Part shown: positions 16,901-25,581 of the stretch, in pieces
How the letters are laid out: every line of letters starts with the position of its first letter
How positions within the stretch are numbered: the stretch's first letter is position 1
Origin: a virus
Reading direction: 5' to 3' (one strand)
Virus record (IMG/VR): IMGVR_UViG_3300032296_003821
Coordinates: 1-64,000 of that record
DNA length: 64,000 nucleotides
The notes under the pieces: generated by a model
The model's input: only the letters and a program-made list of their open reading frames with translations
Database searches by the model: none
Told to the model about the DNA's origin: nothing
Made by a program: the position numbers and the translations under genes

Positions 16901-19900
16901 AACGACTACATTCGTTTGATCAAATATTTTGATAACTCGTTATTTAAAATGATTAAAGACTTTGTACCTGCGCGTACAAGTCTTGCTTCTGGTGTTGTTA
17001 TCAAACAAACACTTTTAGAAAGAAATAAATATCCACAACCACAAGTTGATATAAATTCTACTATAGCATATGCCTCTAGTGGATCTCAAAATAATATTCC
17101 ACTTGTTTTTCAAGACATTTCAGTTTCAGGTACAGTTGCCCCACAATGGAATGATTATCAACCTGGGACTATAGAAAATTTTAGTGGTGGTACTGGAGGC
17201 GTATTTGAACCATTTAATGGAATTAATACTTCACCTTATGGACCAAATGGAACAGGACCAGAAAATATATTTGGTATTACTCAAAGTTGGTACGAAACTA
17301 CAATTACCCCATCAGGATCTGTTTTAATATTGCATGATGCCCAAGATGAATTTTATGATGGTGAATTTAGTGGTTCTGTTCTAACGGTAACTACCCAAAG
17401 TCTATTTACCCCATATCCTTCAGAATTTACAAATTTTTATTATAAACATGTTCATTATTATCCAACAACTGGTCAAGAAGTAGATAGTGGAATATGGGAT
17501 GATATATTTTTAAATCCTGTAACTTCTCCTAAAAACGGTGAATTATTTTTACTGTCAAATAAAGATAATGGAACTAGTACTCAATATTTAAAAATTGCCA
17601 AATTTGATTGTAGTGGCAGTAATGTATCTTCTACTCTAGAACAAATAGAATCAGTTTATATTTTAAACGCCAATACAAATACTAATGTATATACTAAATA
17701 TGAAGTAACACTCATTAATGAATCCCCAGATTATTACTTATATGATGTTTTAAATGATCCACCTATATCAACCCCATTATCACTTTCCATCCCTAACCAA
17801 TTATTCAATTATAGAGTTTCAGCATCTAACGTTCCAGGTTTACAACCTGTATCAACTGGTACTTCTCCAACTACTATAAACTCTTATGGTACAGCAACAG
17901 GAAATGCTCTTGGATATTTTGATGCTTTTTCTGGAATTCATACTTTAGGAGATACACCTAATACTGTATTAGCAGTTACTGGGTCTGCTGTAATCTCTGG
18001 AAGTAGTGGTAGATTTTTCATTTATCTAGATAGACAAGGAACTTCTACCACATTAAGTACCGCTAACTACACCTCAGAAACCCCAATTGCTATTTCAGCT
18101 TCATATTATGGATTACAAGGAGATCAATTATATTTAGCAGCAACTACTACAAACCCAACATTTGGAGCTACTAGAATTAGATCAGGTAGTTTACTAATTA
18201 CCCAAAGTAGAGCAGTTAATACATCTAGTTGTCTTCCGGTAATATTTGAACCATATGTAACAGTTCCAAACTATTATAGTAGTGATTATAATCCATTACT
18301 TAATAACGTATTTACTGATCGTTTAAGTACAATTTATCAAGATGTTGATTATTCAACAGGTATTTATACTCCAACTAACTTTTCTTTTTTAATTAGTGGT
18401 AGTGCTTTAAAAGCAGCAGTTCAAGATTCTAATTATACTTCAAAACGTGTAATTTTACCACGTTATGAAGGTAGTAAATCTACTTCTCAACAATTAAATA
18501 AATTTACTTTAGGAGATACGGGAACATATGGTAAACTTCCAACTGTAGAAAGTTTAAAAACTATGGTTGCTTATTGTGATGATATTGGAGGGTGGCCACC
18601 TGAAAGAGAAAATGCTTCTGCTGCATTTGTAAAATATCTAATTAAATCAGATGGTAGTGTTATTATCCCTAACACAACTCCAAATTCATTAGCTGATAAC
18701 CAAGAAACATTTGAATCAGGAGAAAACGTATTAGTTCAATTTACAGGAACAGGTAATCAAGTTACCCCAATTAGAAAAATAATTCGTGGTGGTACTCGTA
18801 TTGAACCTATTATATATACTCAATATGGTCAAAATCCTGCAAGTTGGAATACTACGATGTCTTTTTCAACAGATTTTATTACATCTACTGCTGTAGGAAA
18901 TTATGTAGCTAAATCTGCTCCATCAACAGATAACAGTGTTATTGCTGATGGTACAACATATTCTGGAATAAATATGAATAATAATATATTATTAGGAGCC
19001 CAAGCATCAGCATGGACTAATAATTATTATACTGTTAATCAAGATATAATAGATGAAAATGTTACTTTAATTGCTGGAGGTGAAATCGAAGTTGGAATTT
19101 TAGTAGGTGCTTTAGGAGCTCAATATCATTATGTTACTATTAGATTAGTAAGAGAACGAGGTGGAGTAAAAACAGAATTAACTTCATCAACTAAATTAGC
19201 CAATCAATCTTCTTATAATTCTTCAATTGATACTTGGGGTTCAAATGATATAGCTTATATTTACCCTAAATTTAACCTTTCAGCTCAACTTAATCCACAA
19301 GATATTTTAGCTGGAGATAGAATTTATTATGATGCTGCCCATGTTACTTCTACATATGGAATAGCAGGAAATCCATCAACCTCCACAGTTTATATCAATA
19401 GAAATACTTCTTATCTTTTTATAGGTCAATCTCCTGCTCAAACAAATACTATTGTATATTCTACAGGAGTTAATACTTTATGGGGTTATCCTAATAATAC
19501 TAAATTATATGCTATAACCTGTTCCAATTCTACATTAAATCAGTTATATGATAATGGATTTGTTATGAATGATATAACAGGATCAGGATTTAATTCTATT
19601 ATACTTGAATGGAATGTTAAATATGGAGATGAGTTTAAATTTGAAGGAAACGAAAATAATGTATTCGTAGTTAAACGAGCATACGACGTAAATGATTTTG
19701 ATTCTGAAAGAATTTCCCAAACAGGATCTGTTGAAATCCAATTTAATGCCCAATTACCTTCTCAATCTATTAATTTAGATCACTTTGCAATTAGAAGATA
19801 TGTTGATGACGCTTCACAAATTTTAATTGAAGGTTTTAAACCTACAGGTTCAAGTGGCCCATATATTTTAAGACCAGAATATATAACTCCTGAATTGGAT

Positions 19901-19951
19901 AAAGGAGTTGATGACTATATATTGATTCTTAAGGAAAAAGGCTTGATTTAG
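13952..19951 (+). CDS. giant tail/baseplate protein, 1999 aa, LamG-like insert
   Basis: The largest gene in the window. Residues about 420-580 are helical with a conserved-looking core (YLLYTIPEYLRDD, QMVGQLYDGIWVYYKDVI, LPYLLKAKGTLPGLRTLI), reminiscent of P2 gpI/gp7-type wedge proteins that link baseplate to fibres. About 635-790 looks like a LamG/concanavalin-like sandwich (STLEFRFKVPDLS, NGNEFKLYAG). The remainder is beta-rich and Ser/Thr-rich. Position after gp6 corresponds to gp7 in T4 (1032 aa); size and content suggest a functional counterpart or fusion, not a clear homologue. Confidence 0.65.
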   Translation: MAAEIIPISTQDYFLQNYNPQETNLIPSFELNTVLTENSYIEYFVYDINKTILYSSYSYSQYTVLANGQSAGSNNEISQIIVDPEQSLINTGFSEGEYVTYFNFLNKKIGSNLEQLFISEISSDRTELRLDSTVLTEFSIVDQTTNFVIERENTPYFLDFYLNFGDNRLVIANNILLDNQDPNNPTILVKLYEALPENFDLNSTLWIVTLVEEPVAYQVSFPIIPVEVIDTFPLKGPNFNLDLKDQINNSTITLDYTSLTTTALTSSQNQLKSLLEEKGLDINIDYSDFNNYIHFSSAQLRLENFYYKIQLIEEYTENINLLNSTTNSPFYTSSSIAEYESKIDNIITYFDDYEYYLYYEIGPYAWPKTNLQKPYILATSDSNEVLTWIGSTNPSSPNYGGLLLSASLFDNDNKDYLLYTIPEYLRDDPQNKPYETFIQMVGQLYDGIWVYYKDVISKYNNDNRLEYGVSKDIVADAIRDFGIKLYQNNFSNDDLYTAFLGLTPQGGLFPFPNITGSLPTPSGFEYIDTLISASNDYMPLDDVNKSLYKRIYHNLPYLLKAKGTLPGLRTLITSYGIPDTVLRINEFGGKDKSNINDWDDWQNVFNYAYYNTGSNNITTDWNLNSDWNSPDNIPSTLEFRFKVPDLSIVSGSAYVDLWRTDNDSRIQLRYTGSGLTTDPYSGAIVNPYYQFTHLDFIPDFAGNPTFSASVYLPFANEGWWSIMATRNGNEFKLYAGNNIYEGGENGTQLGFYATSSINVASTAWTSSVTSQFMPQGTEMYLQEIRYYNTVLSESVFKDYIMNPYSSEGNTINSSPDQLTFRLTLGGELYTGSLSVHPKITGSWSATSSFATNSSASFAVTPTFVSNTEYFFFDQPVVGIKNAISDKIRVENSIIPTGSVLSPFRSLAQNLAASQSYTANTNLLEVAFAPQDEINDDIISQIGYFNIGEYIGDPRQRSSSATSYPDLNRLRNEYFEKYTSNYDLNDYIRLIKYFDNSLFKMIKDFVPARTSLASGVVIKQTLLERNKYPQPQVDINSTIAYASSGSQNNIPLVFQDISVSGTVAPQWNDYQPGTIENFSGGTGGVFEPFNGINTSPYGPNGTGPENIFGITQSWYETTITPSGSVLILHDAQDEFYDGEFSGSVLTVTTQSLFTPYPSEFTNFYYKHVHYYPTTGQEVDSGIWDDIFLNPVTSPKNGELFLLSNKDNGTSTQYLKIAKFDCSGSNVSSTLEQIESVYILNANTNTNVYTKYEVTLINESPDYYLYDVLNDPPISTPLSLSIPNQLFNYRVSASNVPGLQPVSTGTSPTTINSYGTATGNALGYFDAFSGIHTLGDTPNTVLAVTGSAVISGSSGRFFIYLDRQGTSTTLSTANYTSETPIAISASYYGLQGDQLYLAATTTNPTFGATRIRSGSLLITQSRAVNTSSCLPVIFEPYVTVPNYYSSDYNPLLNNVFTDRLSTIYQDVDYSTGIYTPTNFSFLISGSALKAAVQDSNYTSKRVILPRYEGSKSTSQQLNKFTLGDTGTYGKLPTVESLKTMVAYCDDIGGWPPERENASAAFVKYLIKSDGSVIIPNTTPNSLADNQETFESGENVLVQFTGTGNQVTPIRKIIRGGTRIEPIIYTQYGQNPASWNTTMSFSTDFITSTAVGNYVAKSAPSTDNSVIADGTTYSGINMNNNILLGAQASAWTNNYYTVNQDIIDENVTLIAGGEIEVGILVGALGAQYHYVTIRLVRERGGVKTELTSSTKLANQSSYNSSIDTWGSNDIAYIYPKFNLSAQLNPQDILAGDRIYYDAAHVTSTYGIAGNPSTSTVYINRNTSYLFIGQSPAQTNTIVYSTGVNTLWGYPNNTKLYAITCSNSTLNQLYDNGFVMNDITGSGFNSIILEWNVKYGDEFKFEGNENNVFVVKRAYDVNDFDSERISQTGSVEIQFNAQLPSQSINLDHFAIRRYVDDASQILIEGFKPTGSSGPYILRPEYITPELDKGVDDYILILKEKGLI

Positions 19952-19953
19952 CA

Positions 19954-19963
19954 ATATTTATTA
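19954..19963 (+). promoter_or_regulatory. late-promoter-like ATATTTATTA
   Basis: A variant motif 27 bases before the ATG at 19991, directly after the giant gene. Confidence 0.35.
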
Positions 19964-19990
19964 CATATAATACACCAATAATAAAACACA

Positions 19991-20656
19991 ATGGGATATT
20001 TAAATAACCAAGTCGTAACAGTAGATGCGATTTTAACAAATAAAGGTAGAGAACTTTTAGCAAAAAATGACGGTTCATTCCGTATTACACAATTTGCTTT
20101 AGCAGATGATGAGATCGATTATACATTGTATAACCCAACTCATCCATCTGGATCTTCATTTTATGGTGAAGCCATCCAAAACATGCCTTTACTTGAAGCG
20201 TTTCCAATTGAAACCCAAATCATGAAATATAAATTAGCTACTCTACCACGTGGAACAGCTAAATTACCTGTACTTGATTTAGGATACTCAGCAATTACAT
20301 TAGTACAAGGAGCTTCACTTGCAATTACTCCTCAAACATTAAACTATTTAGGAAACAATCAAACCTTTGAAACTAGCGGTTATTCAGCTACAATTTCTGA
20401 TGTTCGTCTATTTAGTACATTTACTGGAATCGGAATCAATACTCCGGCAGCAATCGCAGCTAATGCAGCAGTTACCTCAACAACTACACTTGGAACAAAT
20501 GTATCAACAACAGTGATTGGTTCTCAAATTAACCTAAGAGCAACTACAGTTAATACATTATTTGGCACAAATACCCAATTATCAGCTACATTAACTGTTG
20601 TAGGCCTAGATAGCGGTGCTCGCTTAACTATCCCAGTTGTAATTAATCAAAACTAA
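19991..20656 (+). CDS. phage structural protein, 221 aa
   Basis: The N-terminal half (VTVDAILTNKGRELLAKNDG, ITQFALADDEIDYTLYN) is a segment I recognise as recurring in T4-superfamily virion proteins of unknown role. The C-terminal half is a Thr/Ala-rich beta region. It has its own late-promoter-like motif and sits in the tail module, so a baseplate or fibre-connector role is inferred. Confidence 0.6.
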   Translation: MGYLNNQVVTVDAILTNKGRELLAKNDGSFRITQFALADDEIDYTLYNPTHPSGSSFYGEAIQNMPLLEAFPIETQIMKYKLATLPRGTAKLPVLDLGYSAITLVQGASLAITPQTLNYLGNNQTFETSGYSATISDVRLFSTFTGIGINTPAAIAANAAVTSTTTLGTNVSTTVIGSQINLRATTVNTLFGTNTQLSATLTVVGLDSGARLTIPVVINQN

Positions 20657-20670
20657 TTAAAATATAAATA

Positions 20671-21684
20671 ATGGCGTTTAAAAGATTTGATCCTGAAGAT
20701 TTTGTAGTAAGTAGTGATTCAATCACTTCTACACTTTGGTCAACCGGAGCCCCTACTCTAACAGAATTTTATACCTCTTCAGTTCAAGCAGCTGGGTCAT
20801 CTGGTAATTATTATTTAAGTGTATATCAAACTTCTTCTTTATTAACCTCAGCACAAGTACAGTTTGACATTGCTTATGCTGATGCTTTAGGAAGTGGTAG
20901 TACATTATATAACCCAATCGTACCTGAAAATTCATATACTAAAACAGTTTATGGACAATACCGTTCATTGATTTTAGAAGATGAAAATGCTTATTTTACT
21001 TTTGGAGTAGGAAATAATGTTATAACTAGTTCATTCTTTTGGGTTATTTCTATTGAACGTGCAAATTATAAACAATCTCTCTTCCCGGGTTCATTAAATC
21101 TCCAACTTTCAGGTTCAGGGGGAATTATTAACTTAACAGATAATTCTTTAGATGCTCCTGTTAATCAATTTATAGGATCATCTCAAGTATACCAATTAAT
21201 TTCAGGCTCAAATGGTACAGCCGGTTCATTATCAGGTAGCGGGTATGTCTCAAATTCAGGCTCATATGGTTTAGTATTCCCTCAATTAGGAACTATTTTA
21301 ATTAATCCATATGCTGTATCTCAATCTATAGGATTATTTCCTTCCCGTTCCAATAATTCAGATGGTTTTAATAATAATCGATTATTAAATTCGATTGTTT
21401 TAGGTGAATCATTTACATTGAATTCCCAAGAGACAATTACTTCAGATTATGTATTTGTTAGAGCACGTAACTCAGAATTTAACTACTCAGAAAACCCATC
21501 ATTTATTTCAGGTTCTACAGGTGAAGTAATTTATAGTAATTTTATTAATGCTCCTCAAGTTTATATTACAACTGTAGGAATGTATAATGATAGTAATGAT
21601 CTATTAGCAGTTGCTAAAATGTCACGTCCATTATTAAAAGATTTTACAAAAGAAGCACTCATACGAGTTAAACTAGATTTTTAA
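20671..21684 (+). CDS. tail structural protein, paralogue A
   Basis: 337 residues, beta-rich and Ser/Gly-rich. The C-terminal 70 residues (RARNSEFNYSENPSFISGS, then TTVGMYNDSNDLLAVAKM) match the C-terminus of the next gene almost position by position, so the two are tandem paralogues with divergent N-terminal parts. The shared end is probably a common attachment or oligomerisation domain. Confidence 0.6.
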   Translation: MAFKRFDPEDFVVSSDSITSTLWSTGAPTLTEFYTSSVQAAGSSGNYYLSVYQTSSLLTSAQVQFDIAYADALGSGSTLYNPIVPENSYTKTVYGQYRSLILEDENAYFTFGVGNNVITSSFFWVISIERANYKQSLFPGSLNLQLSGSGGIINLTDNSLDAPVNQFIGSSQVYQLISGSNGTAGSLSGSGYVSNSGSYGLVFPQLGTILINPYAVSQSIGLFPSRSNNSDGFNNNRLLNSIVLGESFTLNSQETITSDYVFVRARNSEFNYSENPSFISGSTGEVIYSNFINAPQVYITTVGMYNDSNDLLAVAKMSRPLLKDFTKEALIRVKLDF

Positions 21685-21690
21685 GAATGA

Positions 21691-22644
21691 ATGAGCGTAT
21701 TCAAGTCATTTATAACGTCTGATGTCATTGTATCTCCTTTTGAGGTAAATAAATCATTTACCTTTAGAGGAAATGAATTAACTGCCTCAAATGTAGAAAT
21801 TGATAGATACCTTGGAAAAAATGTTACAGCTTCTCTTTGGACCTCAGGTTCATACCCAACAGGACAAATTAATATACAAGATCAAATTTTAGTATATCGT
21901 TCAATTAGAGAACTTTATTATTCAAATTATCTTTTAAATGATGATGGTTCTCCTGCAGCAACTGCCTCTTTTAATTTAGATGGAACTATAACAGGAACTG
22001 CTTATACTCCAAATTATTACAATTATTTATCTTCTACCCTCCCAGCAAATAGGTATTTCCCAACATCATCAGATGACGTGATAGGAGTTATTTCTATTCC
22101 TTCTAATTTATTTGGACAATATATAAAACCTGGAACATTTACTCTTTCAAATTCTAATTTTATTTTAAATGATGATGGTGAAGGTAATATTATATCTGGA
22201 AGTTACAAAATAGGAGATATAATTTATGAGCATGGAATAATTATATTAACTAGTGATGGTATTCCTGATGAAGATGGATATGGTTTTGTTACCTATGAAG
22301 GTGGTCTTTATGATGTAGGAGATGTATCTTTCATTACTAATTTTGTTAATGGAACTGATATTACTTGTTCATTTTCATCCTCTCTTACAATATTTGAAAC
22401 TCAATATAAATGCACTATTCGAGAAAATGAATTTAATTTCTCCCAAAACCCAACTTTAATTTCAGGAAGTTCAAACAGCGGAGTTGTATATAACTTTGCA
22501 ACAGGTTCTTATTTTTCACCTTATGTGACTACAGTAGGTCTATATGACAACAATTATAACTTATTAGCTGTAGCTAAACTTGCACAACCTCTCCCTACAT
22601 CTGCTGTTACTGATACTTCTATATTAGTAAACTTAGATCTCTAA
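21691..22644 (+). CDS. tail structural protein, paralogue B
   Basis: 317 residues. The C-terminus (IRENEFNFSQNPTLISGSS, then TTVGLYDNNYNLLAVAKL) pairs with that of the preceding protein. The N-terminal part opens with VFKSFITSDVIVSPFEVNKS. Beta-rich throughout. It ends the tail module; the next gene is a GIY-YIG protein followed by replication genes. Confidence 0.6.
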   Translation: MSVFKSFITSDVIVSPFEVNKSFTFRGNELTASNVEIDRYLGKNVTASLWTSGSYPTGQINIQDQILVYRSIRELYYSNYLLNDDGSPAATASFNLDGTITGTAYTPNYYNYLSSTLPANRYFPTSSDDVIGVISIPSNLFGQYIKPGTFTLSNSNFILNDDGEGNIISGSYKIGDIIYEHGIIILTSDGIPDEDGYGFVTYEGGLYDVGDVSFITNFVNGTDITCSFSSSLTIFETQYKCTIRENEFNFSQNPTLISGSSNSGVVYNFATGSYFSPYVTTVGLYDNNYNLLAVAKLAQPLPTSAVTDTSILVNLDL

Positions 22645-22647
22645 ATC

Positions 22648-23097
22648 ATGAATTGGTTATATAAAAAAGAAGAAATCTCTGATTTCTCTCAATTCCCAAA
22701 TAACACATTTGGGTTCATTTACAAGATTACCCATATACCTTCAGGTAAATCCTACATTGGTAAAAAAGTACTTTACCATAACAAAAAAGTAAAGTTAACC
22801 AAAAAAGAACTTGCAATGTATGAAGGTGTAGCAGGCCGTAGAGCTTCCTACAAAATGGTAATTACTGAATCCGATTGGAAAAAATATTGGGGTTCAAACA
22901 AAACATTACTTGAACTTAAAAAAACTGAACCATTAGAAAATTTCAAACGCGAGATTTTGATAATGTGCCCTACTAAAAAACTTTTAACGTACTACGAAAC
23001 ACAAACATTATTTGTTTATAGAGTTTTAGAGGAACCCGATCTATATTTTAATGACAATATTTTAGGCAAGTTTTTCCGAAAAGATTTTGATATCTAA
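22648..23097 (+). CDS. GIY-YIG-type endonuclease-like protein
   Basis: 149 residues. FGFIYKITHIPSGKSYIGKK (about 22-41) carries the GIY-YIG signature as FIY...YIG with the downstream K. A WKKYWGSNKTLLEL motif (about 76-90) and an ETQTLF helix with Glu (about 116) follow, as in Seg-like and related phage enzymes. A free-standing homing endonuclease or a T4-type repair/recombination nuclease are both possible. It separates the structural module from the replication genes. Confidence 0.75.
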   Translation: MNWLYKKEEISDFSQFPNNTFGFIYKITHIPSGKSYIGKKVLYHNKKVKLTKKELAMYEGVAGRRASYKMVITESDWKKYWGSNKTLLELKKTEPLENFKREILIMCPTKKLLTYYETQTLFVYRVLEEPDLYFNDNILGKFFRKDFDI

Positions 23098-23120
23098 AAA
23101 AGATATTGTATCTTAAGGTT

Positions 23121-24050
23121 ATGGTAAATGAACTGTTAGTTAATCTAGTTAACGGTGTCTTAGGCACAGGCAAACGTACAGCACGAGGGAATCAAGCATA
23201 CACTTGTCCATTTTGTCATCACCATAAACCAAAACTTGAAGTTAATTTTACCGAAAACAAAGACGGTGTTAATAAATGGGCTTGTTGGGCTTGCGGTAAA
23301 AAAGGTAAAACCATAAGAAGTTTATTTAAACAAGTACAAGTTGATGCTTCCTACTTTCAAGAACTTTCTAAACTTGTAAAAAATGTCTCTACTGAAGATA
23401 TAGGAGAGGTAAAACATGCTTTACTTGAATTGCCAAAGGAATTTAAAACCTTTATTAACAATAAAGATATTGTAGCAAGACATGCTTTTGCTTATCTCAA
23501 AAAAAGAAATATTACCAAACAAGATATTCTTAAATATAATATAGGCTATTGTGATTCAGGACAATATGCTAATATGATTGTTATACCCTCATATGATAGC
23601 ACCGGTAAATTAAATTATTTTACCGCGAGATCATTTGAGAAAGATCCTTACACCAAGTACCGCAACCCTGAAACGTCTCGCGATATTATACCGTTTGAAT
23701 TGTTTATTAACTGGGATTTGCCTATTATACTATGTGAGGGTCCATTTGATGCTATGGCGATCAAACGCAACGTAGTTCCATTGCTTGGTAAAAATATTCA
23801 ATCTAGTTTGATGAAAAAGCTAGTAGAATCTAAAGTACAAAAAATATATATTGCCCTAGACAACGATGCTATTTCAAAAGCCCTTGGTTTTTGTGAACAG
23901 CTTTTGGACATTGGGAAAGAAGTCTATTTGGTAGAACTTGAAGGTAAAGATCCTAGTGAAATGGGGTTTGAAAACTTCACCAAATTGATACAAACCGTTT
24001 CTCCATTAACACAATATAAACTTATGGAGAAAAAATTATTTACTCTATGA
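23121..24050 (+). CDS. DNA primase, DnaG/gp61 type
   Basis: An N-terminal zinc finger is present: C29-x2-C32 (CPFC) and C55-x2-C58 (CWAC). A helical linker leads to a Toprim core with ILCEGPFDAMAIK (about 203-215, catalytic Glu) and ALDNDA (about 244-249, DxD). About 310 residues, the size of T4 gp61 (342). I chose ATG 23121, in an AAGGTTATG context, over a TTG at 23106. It makes RNA primers for lagging-strand synthesis; no helicase gene is adjacent. It overlaps the next gene by 4 bp. Confidence 0.85.
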   Translation: MVNELLVNLVNGVLGTGKRTARGNQAYTCPFCHHHKPKLEVNFTENKDGVNKWACWACGKKGKTIRSLFKQVQVDASYFQELSKLVKNVSTEDIGEVKHALLELPKEFKTFINNKDIVARHAFAYLKKRNITKQDILKYNIGYCDSGQYANMIVIPSYDSTGKLNYFTARSFEKDPYTKYRNPETSRDIIPFELFINWDLPIILCEGPFDAMAIKRNVVPLLGKNIQSSLMKKLVESKVQKIYIALDNDAISKALGFCEQLLDIGKEVYLVELEGKDPSEMGFENFTKLIQTVSPLTQYKLMEKKLFTL

Positions 24051-24820
24051 AGAAAAGGAACATTAAACAATCCTACAATCGCATCTTAGAAATCTCAGAT
24101 GATGCAACCCAAATAACCCTCCCAGATTCTCGCTACTATCGTCGCAATGGAAAGTATTACCCTTCAGTAACATATGTTTTAGGTTACTATCCAAAAGGAA
24201 AATTTTTTGAAAATTGGCTAAAACAAGTAGGTTTCTCTGCTGACTATATTGTTAAAAAAGCAGCTGAAGAAGGTACTCAAGTGCATGAACTAGCTGAAGC
24301 TTATTTAAATGGTGAGGAATTAAACTTTCTAGATGAACGTGGTCGTCCACAATATAATCCTGATGTTTGGCAAATGTTTTTACGTTTTGTTGAATTTTGG
24401 GAAACATTCAAACCTACCTTAATTGAAACTGAAGTTCACATCTTTTCAGATGAACTTAAAGTAGCAGGTACGTGTGACTTAATCGTTAGAATCAATGGTG
24501 AATTGTGGTTATTGGATTTAAAAACATCCAATCAACTTCAAACAGTATATGAGCTACAAACCGCAGTTTATGGTCAATGTTATGAAGAATGTTTTGGACA
24601 AAAAATAGATCGTTATGGTATCCTATGGTTAAAATCATCTAAACGAGGTGCTAAAAAGGATAAAATGCAAGGCAAAGGTTGGGAGATAGTTGAATCATCT
24701 CGCACATTTGAGGAAAACATTGATATCTTTAAAACAGTAAAACGCTTATTTGATTTAGAAAACCCAACACATTCTCCAGTATTTACTGAATTTAGAACAA
24801 CAGCTAAACGAGATTTGTAA
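24047..24820 (+). CDS. PD-(D/E)XK nuclease, RecB/Cas4-like
   Basis: 257 residues. The RecB-family motifs appear in order: H80 in GTQVHELAEAYL, D144 in AGTCDLIV, D157-x-K159 in LLDLKTS, and Q171-x3-Y175 in LQTAVYGQ. This is a complete metal-dependent exonuclease active site. It lies directly after primase with a 4-bp overlap, indicating a role in replication-linked recombination or end processing. There are no Cas4-type cysteines. Confidence 0.85.
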   Translation: MKKRNIKQSYNRILEISDDATQITLPDSRYYRRNGKYYPSVTYVLGYYPKGKFFENWLKQVGFSADYIVKKAAEEGTQVHELAEAYLNGEELNFLDERGRPQYNPDVWQMFLRFVEFWETFKPTLIETEVHIFSDELKVAGTCDLIVRINGELWLLDLKTSNQLQTVYELQTAVYGQCYEECFGQKIDRYGILWLKSSKRGAKKDKMQGKGWEIVESSRTFEENIDIFKTVKRLFDLENPTHSPVFTEFRTTAKRDL

Positions 24821-24831
24821 TACGTATAAGT

Positions 24832-25581
24832 ATGATAAGCCTGGTTCAATTGTTAAAGGAGGTTCAAACCCAACCTAAAGCCATTTTGATGGCAGGTCCT
24901 GCGGGCGCAGGAAAATCCTATACACTTAACCAATTAGGTCTTCAAGGCTTTACTACAATTAATGTAGATGATGATTTTGAAGAACTCTTACAAAAAGAAC
25001 TAGGCAAATCAGACTTTGCTTCAATGTCTCCCGAAGAACTTTCCATTGCTGCTAAAATGATGGGTAAGGCTAGAGCTACAACTAAAGAAAAAGAGTTGTT
25101 AGCTACCACTAATCTGAACAATATCATTGTTGATGGAACTGGTGCCTCATATAAGGTAGTGGCAAAGAAAAAGGAAGAACTTGAAAACATGGGTTATGAT
25201 GTCTTCATGATTCTAATTTATGTTTCACCGATGACTTCGCTGACTCGTAACGCTCAACGTGGTAGAAGTTTACCTACAAGCGCAGTATTGAAAAGCTGGG
25301 CTAATGTAGTTAACAATATTGAACCATACAGACAATTATTTGGAAATAATATAGTTGTTATCAACAACGACCCTTCAGACGCTAATAAAACATTTGATTC
25401 TGAAGCTATTCAAAAATTATTTCCTATGCCAAAAGGAAAAGAAAAATCTCCTGAGGAAATAGCAAAAATTAAAGCCGAAAGAGAAGCAACTAATCAACAA
25501 ATCCAAGCTTTACTCCAAAAAGAACCTGAATTTGATTCAATGGAGGTAGCAAAAAGTAAAGTAAATGAATTCACTCGTTAA
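24832..25581 (+). CDS. zeta-toxin/polynucleotide-kinase-like P-loop kinase
   Basis: 249 residues. The N-terminus MISLVQLLKEVQTQ is a short amphipathic helix like those on many following genes. A Walker A (GPAGAGKS, 22-29) sits on a short strand. NVDDDFEELL, NIIVDGTGA (Walker B-like) and RNAQRGRSLP (lid arginines) complete a zeta/PNK-type kinase. The C-terminal 60 residues are a charged helix. Such kinases phosphorylate nucleotide-sugars or nucleic-acid ends; the substrate is unknown here. It is the first gene of the proposed cargo cassette and overlaps the next by 17 bp. Confidence 0.75.
   Translation: MISLVQLLKEVQTQPKAILMAGPAGAGKSYTLNQLGLQGFTTINVDDDFEELLQKELGKSDFASMSPEELSIAAKMMGKARATTKEKELLATTNLNNIIVDGTGASYKVVAKKKEELENMGYDVFMILIYVSPMTSLTRNAQRGRSLPTSAVLKSWANVVNNIEPYRQLFGNNIVVINNDPSDANKTFDSEAIQKLFPMPKGKEKSPEEIAKIKAEREATNQQIQALLQKEPEFDSMEVAKSKVNEFTR

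Noticed and set aside
23106-23120. TTG start of the primase frame
   Set aside because: ATG 23121 lies in the common AAGGTTATG context; the five extra residues are not needed.
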